Assembly (NCBI GenBank): GCA_000316135.1
Contig: JH994065.1
Span: 3,650-21,016, forward strand
Length of the DNA: 17,367 nt
Direction of reading: 5' to 3'
From: Trachipleistophora hominis
Taxonomy: Eukaryota > Microsporidia > Pleistophoridae
Part shown: piece after piece, positions 16,095 through 17,367 of the stretch
Layout of the letters: every line of letters starts with the position of its first letter
Position numbering within the stretch: position 1 is the first letter of the stretch
Position numbers and translations under genes: made by a program
Notes under the pieces: model-generated
What the model saw: the letters and a program-made list of their open reading frames with translations, nothing else
Told to the model about the DNA's origin: nothing
Database searches by the model: none

Positions 16095-16682
16095 ATGTCT
16101 TCAGCACACCAAATTTCAACCTTAAAATGTAAAAAATGTAATGATATGATACTTACAGGCAGTGTATCGAGTCATTACTGCACTAAATCTGATAATGAGA
16201 CGAAAAAACTCCACAAGATTAAAAAGGCTTTTTCTGTAGATCGACATTGTGCCGTACCGGAAAATGGAGTTCCATGCAGAAATTCTCTTACATGTCGAGT
16301 TCATTCGCTAGATCAGAGAAATGAGGTGAAAGGACGCATCTATCCGGTGGAAGACTTAATAAGAATATTGAAACGAGAAAAAAACAAAAAGCGGTGTATT
16401 CAGGTAGGCGAACCAAAGCCGTTGGACTTCGAACTAAAAAACAAGGCATTTGATGTTATAAAGGGATTGAAGCCCGTGGTAGAGTACAAATTTGATGACC
16501 AAAAGTTTTTAAGAGAGAGCAAAGAAATAAGAAGTATCTTTTCAACATTGAAGAAGGATAATAATCATGGAACATCAATGTCATCTACTCCTGTAAACGA
16601 AAAAAACAGTAAAAAAGTTGGGCTTGCCACGAGAAAATACAGGCAAAGAACTCCGAAGCAAAGTTCTAGTGTAAAACAATAG
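16095..16682 (+). CDS. SGF73: SCA7-domain protein, SGF73/ataxin-7-like SAGA subunit
   Basis: Predicted 195-residue protein. The N-terminus carries a CxxC...HxC zinc-finger-like set (C12, C15, H27, C29). An SCA7 domain follows at about 48-82, with DRHCAVPENGVPCRNSLTCR, then H70 and VKGR; C52, C61, C67 and H70 form the expected zinc ligand set. In yeast and animals SGF73/ATXN7 anchors the histone H2B deubiquitinase module (Ubp8, Sgf11, Sus1) to SAGA, and its SCA7 domain contacts nucleosomes. The protein is much shorter than yeast SGF73 and lacks long disordered arms, in line with microsporidian reduction. The C-terminus is a basic Ser/Lys/Arg-rich tail. The start is ATG 16095; TTG 16089 is rejected. 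DUB partners are not visible in this window. Confidence 0.87.
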   Translation: MSSAHQISTLKCKKCNDMILTGSVSSHYCTKSDNETKKLHKIKKAFSVDRHCAVPENGVPCRNSLTCRVHSLDQRNEVKGRIYPVEDLIRILKREKNKKRCIQVGEPKPLDFELKNKAFDVIKGLKPVVEYKFDDQKFLRESKEIRSIFSTLKKDNNHGTSMSSTPVNEKNSKKVGLATRKYRQRTPKQSSSVKQ

Positions 16683-16989
16683 TATGAAAAATTCCATGGC
16701 ATGATTTATATTATTGGTTGCATTTATGTGTACTTTGAGCGATAATTAGCTTTTATTAAAATTTAAGGTGAATAACGAAACGTTTACAATTATGAATTGC
16801 TTTTTCGTATGCTCCTGATGTTTATCGATTGTGATACTTTCTTTATTAGAATCTAAAGCCAGATTAGTAATCCATCCGCAAAATTTACTCGTTTTGTAGT
16901 CAAAGCACATTCCTATTTTATGTATTTTTGGTATACGTTTTTTACATAGATCTTGATTCACTTCTAATCAGCAACAAAGTATTTTTTAT
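16683..16989. other. Spacer between the SCA7 gene and the helicase end
   Basis: AT-rich. A 71-codon minus-strand frame (16746-16961) has a Cys- and Lys-containing translation (IGMCFDYKTSKFCGWITN) that could be a remnant of the adjacent mobile element or chance. I looked for a Helitron-type 3' end (hairpin followed by CTRR on the minus strand) and could not identify one with confidence. Confidence 0.35.
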
Positions 16990-17367
16990 CTAACGCAATA
17001 GTTCATTATATACTACATTTCGTGTATATACCATGTTATTATCAGCTTTGTCCTGATCACCATTGTCTGCAATGTATACTTTAAGATCATCTGCATGACG
17101 CACTCGAGGCAAAGCCACATACAACTGTCTATGTACAAAAACGGGGCTGTGTAGATAAACACCTACCTTATCGAACGACTGGCCTTGTGATTTATGGATT
17201 GCCATGGCAAACGGAAGGAGAACAGGAAATTGCTTTTGTTTGAGTATGAACGGCAACTGTGTCTCGCTTTGTGCCATATCAACCTTTAGTATGATTGCTC
17301 TGTTGCCTTTTGTGTATCCTGTCACGATCATAGCTATAATAAAGTTGTTATTAAGCTTGTCAACCAT
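16990..17367 (-). mobile_element. Pif1/Helitron-type helicase, C-terminal part, cut by right window edge
   Basis: The minus-strand frame enters from the right edge and ends at 16990; 125 residues are visible. It matches the C-terminal end of Pif1-like helicases as found in Helitron Rep-Hel proteins: FPVLLPFAMAIHKSQGQSF (47-64, helicase motif V region), VGVYLHSPVFVHRQLYVALPRVR (68-90, motif VI region) and the terminal NVVYNELL. Two normally conserved motif VI positions differ from the usual HGQLYVALSRVR: Gly is Arg80 and Ser is Pro87. This hints at loss of function, though the frame is open. The N-terminal part lies outside the window; the Met at the edge is not a real start. It has the same orientation as the helicase fragment at the left edge. 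Confidence 0.82.

Noticed and set aside
16683..16989. Helitron 3' terminus (hairpin followed by CTRR) downstream of the right helicase end
   Set aside because: CTRR-like tetramers occur, but none follows a convincing hairpin at the expected spacing.
1..17367. CRISPR arrays, prokaryotic operons, Shine-Dalgarno sites
   Set aside because: No repeat-spacer pattern and no ribosome-binding-site pattern; gene content and tRNA structure are eukaryotic.

Overview
The window looks like nuclear DNA of a microsporidian (an intracellular, fungus-related parasite). Two adjacent genes encode bacterial/plastid-type nucleotide transporters (NTT/TLC family), which microsporidia use to take ATP and other nucleotides from the host. 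The other recognisable genes are short and eukaryotic: a V-ATPase subunit, a CHK1-like kinase, an NF-YB histone-fold protein and an SCA7/SGF73-like SAGA subunit. There is a eukaryotic-type tRNA with internal A/B boxes and a T-run terminator, and several start codons follow a run of three or more C, as described for microsporidian genes. Genes are sparse and lie in AT-rich spacers of up to 2.5 kb, so this is one of the gene-poor, expanded microsporidian genomes. I cannot name the genus from sequence alone.

Layout, left to right: start of a Pif1/Helitron-type helicase, minus strand, cut by the left edge (1-255); spacer; V-ATPase subunit D (VMA8, minus, 1119-1748); tRNA-Asn(GUU) (plus, 2150-2223); CHK1-like checkpoint kinase (plus, 2421-3638); spacer with a frame-broken minus-strand relic; NTT paralogue 1 (plus, 4968-6584); a 2.5 kb spacer with possible relics; NTT paralogue 2 (plus, 9095-10780); spacer with a plus-strand relic; NF-YB/HAP3 (minus, 11868-12356); spacer with a broken P-loop fragment and another minus-strand relic; three plus-strand genes, namely an acidic protein of unknown function (13820-14647), a lysine-rich protein of unknown function (15008-15838) and an SGF73/ataxin-7-like SCA7 protein (16095-16682); then the C-terminal end of a Pif1/Helitron helicase, minus strand, entering from the right edge (16990-17367).

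The genes do not form one pathway. The paired NTTs are a tandem paralogous locus for nucleotide import. CHK1 is a cell-cycle kinase, while NF-YB and SGF73 are chromatin/transcription proteins. The block is bracketed by two helicase pieces of mobile-element type in the same orientation. The strongest unexplained signal is in the spacers: several contain protein-like reading frames broken by stops and shifts, which suggests gene decay rather than empty sequence. These relics are read by eye and need homology searches.
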